Below are positions 15,617 to 23,800 of a DNA stretch of 32,251 nucleotides, piece after piece. The DNA is from Deltaproteobacteria bacterium (GTDB taxonomy: Bacteria > Myxococcota_A > UBA796 > UBA9615). The notes beneath the pieces are model-generated. The model searched no databases and was not told where the DNA came from. It saw only the letters and a list, made by a program, of their open reading frames with translations. The position numbers and the translations under genes were made by a program. The stretch covers positions 1-32,251 of the forward strand of contig PBPL01000210.1 of assembly GCA_002724675.1 (NCBI GenBank), given 5' to 3'. How positions within the stretch are numbered: position 1 is the stretch's first letter; each line of letters opens with the position of its first letter.

Positions 15617-16459
15617 GTGCAGCCTTATCTACATCTCTTGCAGCGCATCCTCGATGAAGGCAAGGCCCGAGAGGACCGAACCGGAACGGGCACACTCGGT
15701 GTCTTTGGGCACCAGATGCGCTTCGATATGGCCGACGGCTTTCCGTTGTTGACCACCAAGAAACTGCACCTCCGGTCGATCATTCATGAGCTCTTGTGGT
15801 TCCTGTCTGGAGACACGCATGTGGCCCCACTGCAGGCGCAGGGGGTGCGCATCTGGAATGAGTGGGCGACGGCCGAGGAGTGTGGACGCTTTGGCCGGGC
15901 AGAGGGGGACTTGGGACCTATCTATGGTCACCAGTGGCGCAACTTTGGGGCTACCGTCACTGCAGACGGAGCCTACGAAAAGGACGGGGTGGATCAGATC
16001 CAGCGGCTGCTGGATGGCATTCAGAACAACCCGTGGAGTCGTCGACACATCGTGACGGGCTGGAATCCCAAGGAGGCCGATCAGGTCACTCTTCCCCCCT
16101 GTCACACGCTGTTCCAGTTTCATGTTCAAGACGGAAAGCTGAGTTGCCAGCTCTACCAGCGCAGCGCCGACGTGTTTCTGGGGGTACCGTTCAATATTGC
16201 CAGCTATGCGCTGCTGACGATGATGATCGCCCAGGTCTGTGGGCTGCAGCCTGGGGACTTCGTGCACACCCTGGGGGATGCACACCTCTACAGCAATCAC
16301 CTGGACCAGGCACGCTTGCAGCTGAGCCGTACGCCTCGGCCCCGGCCTCGTATGGTCTTGAACGACACCGTGACCCGGTTGTTGGATTTCCGATACGAGG
16401 ATTTCCGACTCGAGGACTACGATCCACATCCACACATCAAGGCGGCGGTGGCGGTCTAG
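15617..16459 (+). CDS. thyA: Thymidylate synthase
   Basis: Makes dTMP from dUMP using methylene-tetrahydrofolate as carbon donor and reductant, yielding dihydrofolate. The 280-residue protein shows RTGTGT (phosphate loop, residues 21-26), [42 protein letters not shown], the catalytic Cys in [11 protein letters not shown] (C162), [20 protein letters not shown] and the closing [10 protein letters not shown]. Length is normal for the family. The GTG at 15617 is chosen because [15 protein letters not shown] aligns with the usual ThyA N-terminus; the track's GTG at 15548 adds 23 unlikely residues. folA follows after 23 nt, and its product recycles the dihydrofolate made here, so the two are surely one operon. 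Confidence 0.95.
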   Translation: MQPYLHLLQRILDEGKAREDRTGTGTLGVFGHQMRFDMADGFPLLTTKKLHLRSIIHELLWFLSGDTHVAPLQAQGVRIWNEWATAEECGRFGRAEGDLGPIYGHQWRNFGATVTADGAYEKDGVDQIQRLLDGIQNNPWSRRHIVTGWNPKEADQVTLPPCHTLFQFHVQDGKLSCQLYQRSADVFLGVPFNIASYALLTMMIAQVCGLQPGDFVHTLGDAHLYSNHLDQARLQLSRTPRPRPRMVLNDTVTRLLDFRYEDFRLEDYDPHPHIKAAVAV

Positions 16460-16482
16460 ACCCGCCGCTTCAGGGCGAGTAA

Positions 16483-16986
16483 GTGGCCATGGAGGTTCTT
16501 CCGGAGGCAGCGCCCTTGGCTCTGGTCGTCGCGGTGAGTCGGAATGGGGTGATCGGTCGCGATGGCGGACTCCCGTGGCACTACCGAGAGGATCTTCGTC
16601 ACTTTCGGGCTGTGACACTGCACCACGCAGTCATCATGGGTCGGAAGACCTGGGAGTCCATTGGAAAGCCCCTGCCCAAGCGGCGCAACATTGTTGTCAC
16701 TCGGCAGCGCGAGCTGGTTCTTCCTGGTTGTGAGGTTGCGGGCAGTCTTGACCACGCCATTACGCTGGCCCGTACTACCGACACGGAGCCTCGCATCATT
16801 GGCGGTGCGGCTCTGTATTCCCTGGCGCTGCCGTTGGCTACTCGACTGCTCTTGACTGAGATCGACGAGGAGGTCGATGGAGACACCCATTTTCCTCCAC
16901 TGGACCCGAGTCGTTGGTTGGAACACTCCCGGCGCGTCGGTGAAGATCCGAAGCTCGTGTTTCGTGACCTTCGGGTCCGGCGTTGA
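16483..16986 (+). CDS. folA: Dihydrofolate reductase
   Basis: Reduces dihydrofolate to tetrahydrofolate with NADPH, closing the thymidylate cycle with ThyA. The 167-residue protein has ALVVAVSRNGVIGRDGGLPW (substrate and cofactor loop), the acidic active-site residue in REDLRHF (D37), VIMGRKTWESIGKPLPKRRNIVVTR (NADPH-binding), RIIGGAALYSLAL and LLLTEIDEEVDGDTHFP. This is the full canonical set and normal length. The start may be GTG 16483 or ATG 16489, with the purine-rich AGGGCGAG upstream. It lies 23 nt after thyA. The final codons contain a perfect TTGACA used below as a -35 for the next gene. Confidence 0.95.
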   Translation: MAMEVLPEAAPLALVVAVSRNGVIGRDGGLPWHYREDLRHFRAVTLHHAVIMGRKTWESIGKPLPKRRNIVVTRQRELVLPGCEVAGSLDHAITLARTTDTEPRIIGGAALYSLALPLATRLLLTEIDEEVDGDTHFPPLDPSRWLEHSRRVGEDPKLVFRDLRVRR

Positions 16987-17012
16987 CAGAGCGTCCGACG
17001 GCACCCTAGCGT
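16983..17012 (+). promoter_or_regulatory. Promoter for the CX3CH lipoprotein gene (TTGACA - 18 nt - TAGCGT)
   Basis: A perfect -35 TTGACA overlaps the folA stop codon, and TAGCGT follows after 18 nt. The -10 matches the TAGNNT form seen in other gaps. A start about 7 nt downstream would leave a leader of roughly 30 nt with GGAGG before the ATG at 17052. This is the best complete promoter in the window. Confidence 0.5.
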
Positions 17013-17051
17013 TACGTCGTCTGCGCTGTTTGTTCTTGGAGGACCTGCCCG

Positions 17052-17429
17052 ATGGCTCTGCGACTGTTGCTCCCCGCTGCTCTAGCTCTTTCCCTCTCCC
17101 TGGCTGTGGGCTGTGGAGACCCGGGAGAGGATGGTTTGCCCCAAGGGCTGGGTGACTGTCCGGAGGAGTCCACGGTAGTTTGGGCCACTGTTCAGCCCAT
17201 TCTCGACGAGAACTGCAGCAACCGCTGCCACAGCTCGGTTCTCGACGGCGGCGATCGCCAAGGGGCACCCGTGGAGTCGAACTACGACACGTCAGCGGCT
17301 GCCGCGCTCAATGCTGAGTACACCTGGCAGCGGATCCAGACAGGGCAGATGCCCAACGACGAGCCCATGAGCAGCGATGCCGACGCCCTCACGATTCGGG
17401 AGTGGCTGGCCTGCGGGGCACCCGAGTAG
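17052..17429 (+). CDS. Small lipoprotein with cytochrome-c-like CX3CH motif
   Basis: A 125-residue predicted lipoprotein. The ATG has GGAGG nine bases upstream. The signal peptide ends in lipobox LAVGC (C21). The mature part resembles small periplasmic cytochrome-c-like domains: TVQPILDENC leads into C55-S-N-R-C59-H60, a later TGQMPND gives a Met (M100) in the place of a haem axial ligand, and ALTIREWLACGAPE matches the usual closing helix. Standard c-type haem sites are CXXCH; this one has three residues between the cysteines. It may be a CX3CH haem site, or a domain that has lost haem and uses a disulfide. The exported TPR gene follows 28 nt downstream. Confidence 0.78.
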   Translation: MALRLLLPAALALSLSLAVGCGDPGEDGLPQGLGDCPEESTVVWATVQPILDENCSNRCHSSVLDGGDRQGAPVESNYDTSAAAALNAEYTWQRIQTGQMPNDEPMSSDADALTIREWLACGAPE

Positions 17430-17457
17430 TAGGGAGCCGACTGGCTATTGCGCTGAG

Positions 17458-18867
17458 GTGCTGACCCGTACACACCCCGAGGGCCTTGTTCGGTTCTTGC
17501 TTCTAGTCTGGGTCGGAGGCGTCCTGCTTCATGGGGCATCGGCCGTCGCTGGGGAGAAGATGTCTTCCCAAAAAGCCAAGGAGCCTGCCGAGTACCTCTA
17601 CGCCTTGCGTCTAGGCTGGTCGTTCTTCGATGCGGGCAACTTGAGTGGAGCGCTAGAGGCCTTCGAGGAGGCACTAGCGACTGAAGAGGGGCGTCATGCC
17701 GCCGAGGCTCACTACGCCTTGTCGGCGGTCTGGTGGCAGCGTCGTAACGCTTTTGCTGCCCACAGCCGATTGGCCGAGGCTCTTCGTGTTCGCGAAGAGG
17801 CCTGGGCCTGGAACAGCGGCGTCGACAATGAGTGGGATCGTCGCATCGAGAGCAGGTTGCGCTACATCTCCCGCAACTTCTCTTCCGTTCGGCTGCGTCC
17901 GCCCCAGGCACCTCGTGCTCTGGCACCGCTCCCGGATCCTGCCCCTCGAGATCCTCTCCTGCGGTCGTTCTTGGAAGCAACGCTGGGTGAGTCGGGTACG
18001 GTCCCGGTCCTAGCGGATGGTGTGCAGCACGTGTTCTTGCCATCGGGGTCGTACTGGGTGGGGAACGAGTCCTACACGCTGGAGCCTGGCGAACTGGCTC
18101 CTGGGCAAGCCCAGAGCTGGGACCTTCTGCCGGATCGAGGTCGGTTCCGTCGAGCGCACCGGGAGCGACTCGCGGCCATCGAGGCTGAGCACGGCGCCTC
18201 GAGTCGAAAGTCAAAGCACTCGGCCCGCTCGGCGAGGACCACGTCACCTGAAGGGTCACGTCGGGCACCTCCGCCTAGCCGTTTGCCGACTAGCCAGGGC
18301 GGAGCCGTTCAGTCCGTCGTGGTGGAACTGAGACCCATGGGTGAGGACACTTCTGGGGGGCTCGCCGAGTCCGACCCGGAGCGGAGTCCTGTGGCGTTCG
18401 TGAGTCAGCCCGCAATCGAGTTTGAGGTTGTCCGGTCGTACATGGCTGAGTCGGTGAGCGAGGAGATTGGTCAGCGCTGGCGGGCTCCGACCTTTCACCT
18501 TCAGTACGTCATTAGCTGTCCGTCTCTAGACAGCGAGCACGGGTTCTCGTTTCCGGATCATGACTTCTACGTTCGGGTCGACCCGGGTGGTTCCCTGCGC
18601 GTTCGGGGCGCTGAGCAGTTGACGGTTCAGCTCCGATCCGACTGGCAAGTGGGTGATCAACACGTGCTCAACTACGTGGATATTTGGTTCGACGGGACGC
18701 ATGTGCTGGTCGCGGTCAATGGCGTGGAGTTTGGGCCAGTGCGGGTGCTGGACCAGCCCCTGGACCGCCGCGATGGTCGGTGGTCGATTCGTATTGGAGA
18801 CTCGAAGGCCCGAATCAGCCACTTGCGGGTCGAGTCCTGGGCAGGATTCAGGGGCTCGGGACCGTAG
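17458..18867 (+). CDS. Exported TPR protein with C-terminal beta-sandwich-like region
   Basis: A 469-residue protein of unknown function. The GTG at 17458 is preferred because it opens a signal peptide (RFLLLVWVGGVLLHG, cleavage near AVAGEK); the track start overlaps the previous gene. Residues about 40-120 are TPR-like (YALRLGWSFFDAGNLSGALE, then AEAHYALSAVWWQRRNAFAA). A Ser/Arg/Pro-rich linker (about 240-290) follows. The C-terminal 120 residues look like a concanavalin/laminin-G or DUF1080-type sandwich: FYVRVDPGGSLRVRG, NYVDIWFDGTHVLVAVNGVE and SIRIGDSKARISHLRVESW. Such domains often bind polysaccharide. With the lipoprotein 28 nt upstream it may form an envelope pair. The stop codon touches the tandem repeats. 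Confidence 0.7.
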   Translation: MLTRTHPEGLVRFLLLVWVGGVLLHGASAVAGEKMSSQKAKEPAEYLYALRLGWSFFDAGNLSGALEAFEEALATEEGRHAAEAHYALSAVWWQRRNAFAAHSRLAEALRVREEAWAWNSGVDNEWDRRIESRLRYISRNFSSVRLRPPQAPRALAPLPDPAPRDPLLRSFLEATLGESGTVPVLADGVQHVFLPSGSYWVGNESYTLEPGELAPGQAQSWDLLPDRGRFRRAHRERLAAIEAEHGASSRKSKHSARSARTTSPEGSRRAPPPSRLPTSQGGAVQSVVVELRPMGEDTSGGLAESDPERSPVAFVSQPAIEFEVVRSYMAESVSEEIGQRWRAPTFHLQYVISCPSLDSEHGFSFPDHDFYVRVDPGGSLRVRGAEQLTVQLRSDWQVGDQHVLNYVDIWFDGTHVLVAVNGVEFGPVRVLDQPLDRRDGRWSIRIGDSKARISHLRVESWAGFRGSGP

Positions 18868-18902
18868 AACTCACTGTGTTGACCTTAGAAGTCACTGTGT
18901 TG
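18867..18902 (+). repeat. Two direct 15-bp repeats, GAAsTCACTGTGTTG, 21 bp apart
   Basis: GAACTCACTGTGTTG (18867-18881) and GAAGTCACTGTGTTG (18888-18902) differ at one base. The 21-bp period is two helical turns, so a dimeric or cooperative regulator would bind both on one DNA face. They lie at the start of the 152-nt gap before the DUF4388 gene and just after the previous stop codon. Confidence 0.7.
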
Positions 18903-18924
18903 GTTGGGAAAGCGTTGTGCCACA

Positions 18925-18955
18925 CGATCAACTGATCGGCTCAACGCGTTATCCT
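18925..18955 (+). promoter_or_regulatory. Palindromes and candidate -10 upstream of the DUF4388 gene
   Basis: CGATCA-AC-TGATCG (18925-18938) is a perfect inverted repeat, closely followed by the palindrome AACGCGTT (18943-18950) and TATCCT (18950-18955), a possible -10. No good -35 is visible, which would suit an activator-dependent promoter served by the tandem repeats 20-60 bp upstream. Confidence 0.35.
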
Positions 18956-19019
18956 GCTGAATCATCCAAAGCGCGATTGTTGCGGGCTTTGGAGCGGCTC
19001 CACACACCTTGGGGTTTAG

Positions 19020-20789
19020 ATGGCTGCGAAGGAGGCAACGCCGGGCGGCCCACACACACGTCGCGGTTACATCGCGCTCGTGTATGGGCTTCAGAAGGCT
19101 CGGCGAACGGGGATTCTAGAGGTCCGCAGCGCGAGGCACTGGCGTCGCCTGTACGTGATCGATGGCGTCCCCTGTTGGTCAGCGAGTGACCGGATCGATG
19201 ATGAGCTTGCTCGTTCGCTGGTGCAGTCGGGGGCGATTCGAGAGAAGGAGCTCTCGCAGTTTCGGCGCGAGTTGGGTCCTTATGATGGGCTCGGCAAGGC
19301 ACTTCTGGCCGCAGGCAAGCTGGATGGGTCTAGCCTGGCCGAACACCGCTTGATGCTCGTAGAGCCCGGTGTGGGTGCGCCTGTGGGCTGGGACCGAGGG
19401 GACTGGAGCTTCACAGCTCGCGACGGGCTGCCTCTGGACGCGTTGGATCCGGGCCTGTTGCCCCCGGTGTCTGCGCTCCGGGGTCTCTGGGAGGCGGTGT
19501 GTCATTTCGTTCGTATGGATGAGGCGCTGCCTGCGGTTGTGGATACCGCGGCTGGTCCACTGCGGCCCGAACCCGGCTTGACCCGGACCTTGCCGACGCT
19601 GGGCCTCAAGGATCCACTGGATGGATTCGCTGCGAGTCTGGGTGAGGGCATTGCCGTGGATGCTCTGTTCAAGAAGATCCCGGATCGGTCGGGTCACCTT
19701 GTCTTGCTGGTGTGGTTCTTACAGATGGTGGGCCTCATCCGGCGTGACGAGGCTGCCATGGAACAAGGGCTGCTCAAGCTGGCGGAGGGGCGCGATCTGC
19801 TGTCGGCATCTGCTCTCATGTGGCCCGACTACGGTGAACCCTCCCCCGATTCTTCCCAGCCGGCACAGGGACCTGCTGGCCGTGTTTCTCCGCCGGTCAA
19901 GGCGCCGAAGGCCAAGGCCCAGGCCGCTGGGCCGAAGGTCGCCCCCTCTGCGCGCAAGGCTGTACAGGGTCAAGGAACCCGCCGAACTGGCTCCCGTGCG
20001 GAGGGGACCTTTGCTCACGAGAACCGCCGGGCGAAGAAGTCCAAGGGGCTCGGGAAGGAAGTGGAGCACCTGGCGCGGCTCATTCGCACCGCACACCGCC
20101 ATCGTATGGGCCAGGACTTCTATGGGTTCCTCGATCTTGCCCGCACTGCTGATGGCGGTGAAATTCAAGATGCCTACGACCGACTGACACGGGGATGGCA
20201 GGCGGCTGCAAGCAATTCAGGCCTGCCCGAGGAGGACCGGCGGCTGGTGGATGAGTTGAACGCGGCGGCCATTCTGGTCTGGCAGACCCTCTCCGATGCT
20301 CGGCAGCGCGACGAGTATGACAGTCGCCTGGCGGCGGGAACGGCGCCGGTCTTGTCTGGGGGGGGGCAAGAGGACCTGCTGCCGCCCACCTCTGCTCTCG
20401 GCGAAGGGGATCTACTTCCGGAGCACGCGAAGGCTCGCAAGCTCATGGAGCGGGGCAACTTTCGGGAGGCGCTCCTCATGCTGGAAGATCTGCGCGAGGG
20501 CCAACCCTCGTCGCCCGAAGTGCTCGCCGACTTGGGCTGGTGTGCTTGGCGTACCAAACACATGGGTGGCGACGGGAATGATGGCCCAGAGGACTTCCTG
20601 TTGCTGGCCCACACCTTCGAGCCCCGATGTGTTCGGGCCCTGGAGTTCCTCGCTCGGATAGCGAAAGAGAAGCAGGACCTGGCGAAGCTCAAGACCTGGA
20701 CAAAGCGGCTCATAGCGGTCGTACCCGATCACGCGTGGGCCAAGTCCGAGTTGAAGAAGGCCTCTGCCGGCCGTGGCTCGCGCAAGTAG
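19020..20789 (+). CDS. DUF4388 (PATAN) protein with degenerate J-like domain and TPR tail
   Basis: A 589-residue cytoplasmic protein. Residues about 15-125 match DUF4388/PATAN (ARRTGILEVRS, RLYVIDGVPCWSAS, GAIREKELSQF, GLGKALLAAGKLD, WDRGDWSFT). A second helical module covers 185-265 (DALFKKIPDRSGHLVLLVWF). A Pro/Ala/Lys linker (about 280-345) leads to a J-domain-like segment (about 362-440: FYGFLDLARTADGGEIQDAY, then WQTLSDARQRDEYDSRL) in which the HPD tripeptide needed to stimulate DnaK is absent. The tail is TPR-like (ARKLMERGNFREALLMLEDL, FEPRCVRALEFLARIAKEKQ). PATAN domains are known in cyanobacterial phototaxis regulators and motility-linked Myxococcota proteins. Start ATG with GGGG upstream. 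The pseudo-receiver gene follows 28 nt later. Confidence 0.8.
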   Translation: MAAKEATPGGPHTRRGYIALVYGLQKARRTGILEVRSARHWRRLYVIDGVPCWSASDRIDDELARSLVQSGAIREKELSQFRRELGPYDGLGKALLAAGKLDGSSLAEHRLMLVEPGVGAPVGWDRGDWSFTARDGLPLDALDPGLLPPVSALRGLWEAVCHFVRMDEALPAVVDTAAGPLRPEPGLTRTLPTLGLKDPLDGFAASLGEGIAVDALFKKIPDRSGHLVLLVWFLQMVGLIRRDEAAMEQGLLKLAEGRDLLSASALMWPDYGEPSPDSSQPAQGPAGRVSPPVKAPKAKAQAAGPKVAPSARKAVQGQGTRRTGSRAEGTFAHENRRAKKSKGLGKEVEHLARLIRTAHRHRMGQDFYGFLDLARTADGGEIQDAYDRLTRGWQAAASNSGLPEEDRRLVDELNAAAILVWQTLSDARQRDEYDSRLAAGTAPVLSGGGQEDLLPPTSALGEGDLLPEHAKARKLMERGNFREALLMLEDLREGQPSSPEVLADLGWCAWRTKHMGGDGNDGPEDFLLLAHTFEPRCVRALEFLARIAKEKQDLAKLKTWTKRLIAVVPDHAWAKSELKKASAGRGSRK

Positions 20790-20817
20790 TGGAAGAGAAG
20801 GGCCTAGGAAAGACTCG

Positions 20818-23800
20818 ATGACGTCTCTCGAAGACACCAACTACGTGCTGGTCGCCGACTCGGACGCCCGATCTGCTCGTTACTTTCGCGGTCGCCTGTC
20901 GGAGAGCGGTATGGAGGTCGTGGTGTTGTCGGAGCCCGATGCCGTGGTCGACGAGGCCAAGCGGACTCGGCCAGCGCTGATCGCGCTCTCGGCTGACGAG
21001 GGTGACTGGCAGACCCTCTGCTCTCGCCTCCGGGGCCAGGAAGGGTTGTCGGATGTCCCCCTGGTGGTGATGACGGCGGGCTTGTCTGCCGCCGAGATGG
21101 TACTGCACTGGTTCGAAGAGGAGCGTGCTGCGGCTTACGTCCGCAAGCCACTCGATGGTGACTTCCTTGATGAGCACCTCCTGGCGTTGTTCCCGGGCAA
21201 GGTCAGCCTGAGGCCGCTGGGGGCTGCCTGGGAAGAACGGCCTACGGGAGTCTTGGAGGCGATCGAAGACGACGACGACGAGCTCGAGGATGAGGTCGCA
21301 CCGGTCCGCGCGCCGGCCTCGCAGGCTCAGATCGACGAATTGCAGTCGATGGCAGCTGCGATGGCTGGGCTCGAAGCGGAGCTGGAGGAACTCCGTGCGA
21401 GGGCGGCAGAGGGCGACGCACTCAGAACTGAGTCCGAGTCGCTGCGGGATGAGTTGGCGTCACTGCGCAGCCAGTCGGCAGACGAGACGAGCGGGTTGGA
21501 CTCAGTGCGCAAGCAGCTGAAGGAGGCCCAGGACGAGCTCGCGCGGCGCAGGGGTTTTGTGGAGGACCAGGCGCAGCGCCTCAAGGAGATGGACGCTAAG
21601 GAGCGTTCTCGGGCTGCGGAGCAAGCTGGCATTCAGGCCACGCTCACCGAGACACTCGAGACTCTGGATGCCGTTCGGGCGGAGGCCGATCGTCGGGCGC
21701 AAGAGAGTGAGATGGCCGCGGACATGCTCAGGGCTCGTCTCCAGACCATCATCGCCGAGCGGGATGAACTCCAGACCTCTGTGAAGGACCTCCAGGTGGC
21801 CCGGGAGACTGACGCAGCTCAAGGTGAAGAGTCTCTGCGCATGGGCCAAGAGGCTGCGGAACGTGAGGCATCCGCCCTGGAGAGAATCGAGGCCTTGGAG
21901 GTCTCGGCTCGGGCGGCGGCACAGGACGCTGCTCGTGCCGCTGAGGAAGCGGCGAAACGGCACGCTGCCGAGCTGGATGGGCTGCGTAGCGAGCTCGAAG
22001 AGGCCGCAGCGAGCCATGTGGAGCAACTAGAAGCACTGCGCGCTGAACACTCGTTGTCCGAGGGTCGTCTGTCCGAGGCCGCTGCGATCCGTGAAGAACT
22101 CGAAGCGGCTGTTGTGGCGGAGAGGACCGAGGCGGAGGCTGTTAAGTCCGCACTCGAGGGAAGCGTTGCTGAACATCAAGCTCAGGCTGAGGCTGCCCGT
22201 GCTCGGCTGGAAGAGGTCGTCGCTTCCCAGAAGGCTGAGCTGGAGGCCATGGAGGCTCGCCTCGAAGAGACCGCTGCTGCCGGGGCAGCGGAGTCTGAGG
22301 CCGCTCGCACCGGGTTCGAGCGGGACCTCGCCGAGAGGACGGCCGAGTTGGAAGCCTCGCGCACCGAGCTGGAGCGCGCGGTTGCCTCCCACGAGCAACA
22401 GGTTGCGCTCCTGACATCCCAACTCGAGGCTGGAGCGGCGACGCAGGCTGAGTTGGTCGCATCGCTCGAGGGTCAATTGGCGCAGGCCATGACGGACAAG
22501 GACGAGGCGGCCGAGCGGGTGGGTGCCCAGCTGGAGCAGGCTGCTGAGCGCCACCAGGAGGAGGTCCAAGCGCTGCGGTCTCAGATGGAAGAAGCAAGAG
22601 AACGCCACGATGGAGTTGCGGCGGCACTACAGGCTGAGTTGGAGCAAGCGGCTGATCTGCATGCCGAGCAGACTCGAGTCCTCCAAGCGACGGTGGACGC
22701 TACCCAGGCCGAGCATAGCGATGAGACCTCGTCCCTACGGGCTGAGCTGGATGCGCTGCAGGACCAGCAGGACAGCCGCGAACGCTCGGCGGCTGAGGCG
22801 CTCGATGCCGCCAAGCTTGCCCAAGCCGCAGAAGTGGAGGCCCTCCAGGACCAACTGAAGATCACTATGGCCGAACACGCCGAGGAGATCGCAGAACTGC
22901 GCCTCAAGCTCCAGGCCGATGCGGACGGTCACGCCGAAGAAGCGGCCTCGCTGCGTCGCTCGCTCGAAGAGGCGAGAGCCGAGTCGGAGCTCCAGGTCGC
23001 GTCTCTTCGCGTCGAGCTGGAGAGCGCTCTGGCCGAGCGAGACCTGGAAGAGAGCTCGCTCCGGGAGGAGTTGGAGTCCCTCCGAGCCCTGGGTGAGACG
23101 CAAGAGAGTTCCTTGCGGGATCAGCGGGAAGCGGAGCGTGCCGAGCACGATGCAGAGCTCCAGACGCTGAGGGGGGAGTTGGCGGAGCTCCGGGAAGAGT
23201 ACGAGGACTTCTGCGACTCCAGCGATCGCGAACTGGCGGATCTCTTGACCCAGATCGAGTCTGCCGAGGAGCATGCCGCCGACGGTCTAGAGGACGCAGA
23301 GCAGCGCATCGCGGCGCTCCGCACCGAGCGAGATTTGCTGCAGGGTTCCGTGAGTCGACTTCAGGCAGAGACCCACACGCTCGAAGACCGGCTGGCGGAG
23401 AGCGCCCGAGCAATCCAGAAACAGGCCGATGACTTCGAAGAGCGCAGCCTTCGTCAGGAGTCCGATGCTGCTGCACGAGTCGATGCCCTCGTCGCAGAGA
23501 GCGCAGACGAGCTAGAGGCCGCTCGGCAGCGGGCATCGGATCTCGAGGAGTGGAGTCGTGCCGAACTGGAGGCGGCCGAACAACGGCTGAGCTCCGTGGT
23601 GGAGGAGCGGGACCGCTTGCGTGGTGATCTGGAAGCTCGGGAGGAGAGCCTTCGCGGCGAGTTGAACGCTCTCAGAGAGCGTGCGGAACAGGAAAGCCAG
23701 GAACTGAAGAACACCTTGGACAGCGTCCGCCAGGCTGCCGAGGAGCAGGCGGCTTCGAGTCGCCAGGACCTGCTTGCTGCCAATAAGCGGGAGGCTGAAT

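Noticed and set aside
16445-16473. GGCGG-TCTAGAC-CCGCC hairpin at the thyA stop, considered as a terminator
   Set aside because: Only five pairs, no following T-run, and folA follows after 23 nt in an evident operon.
15629-16618. 329-residue minus-strand ORF opposite thyA-folA
   Set aside because: Shadow of two well-conserved genes; no recognisable domain.
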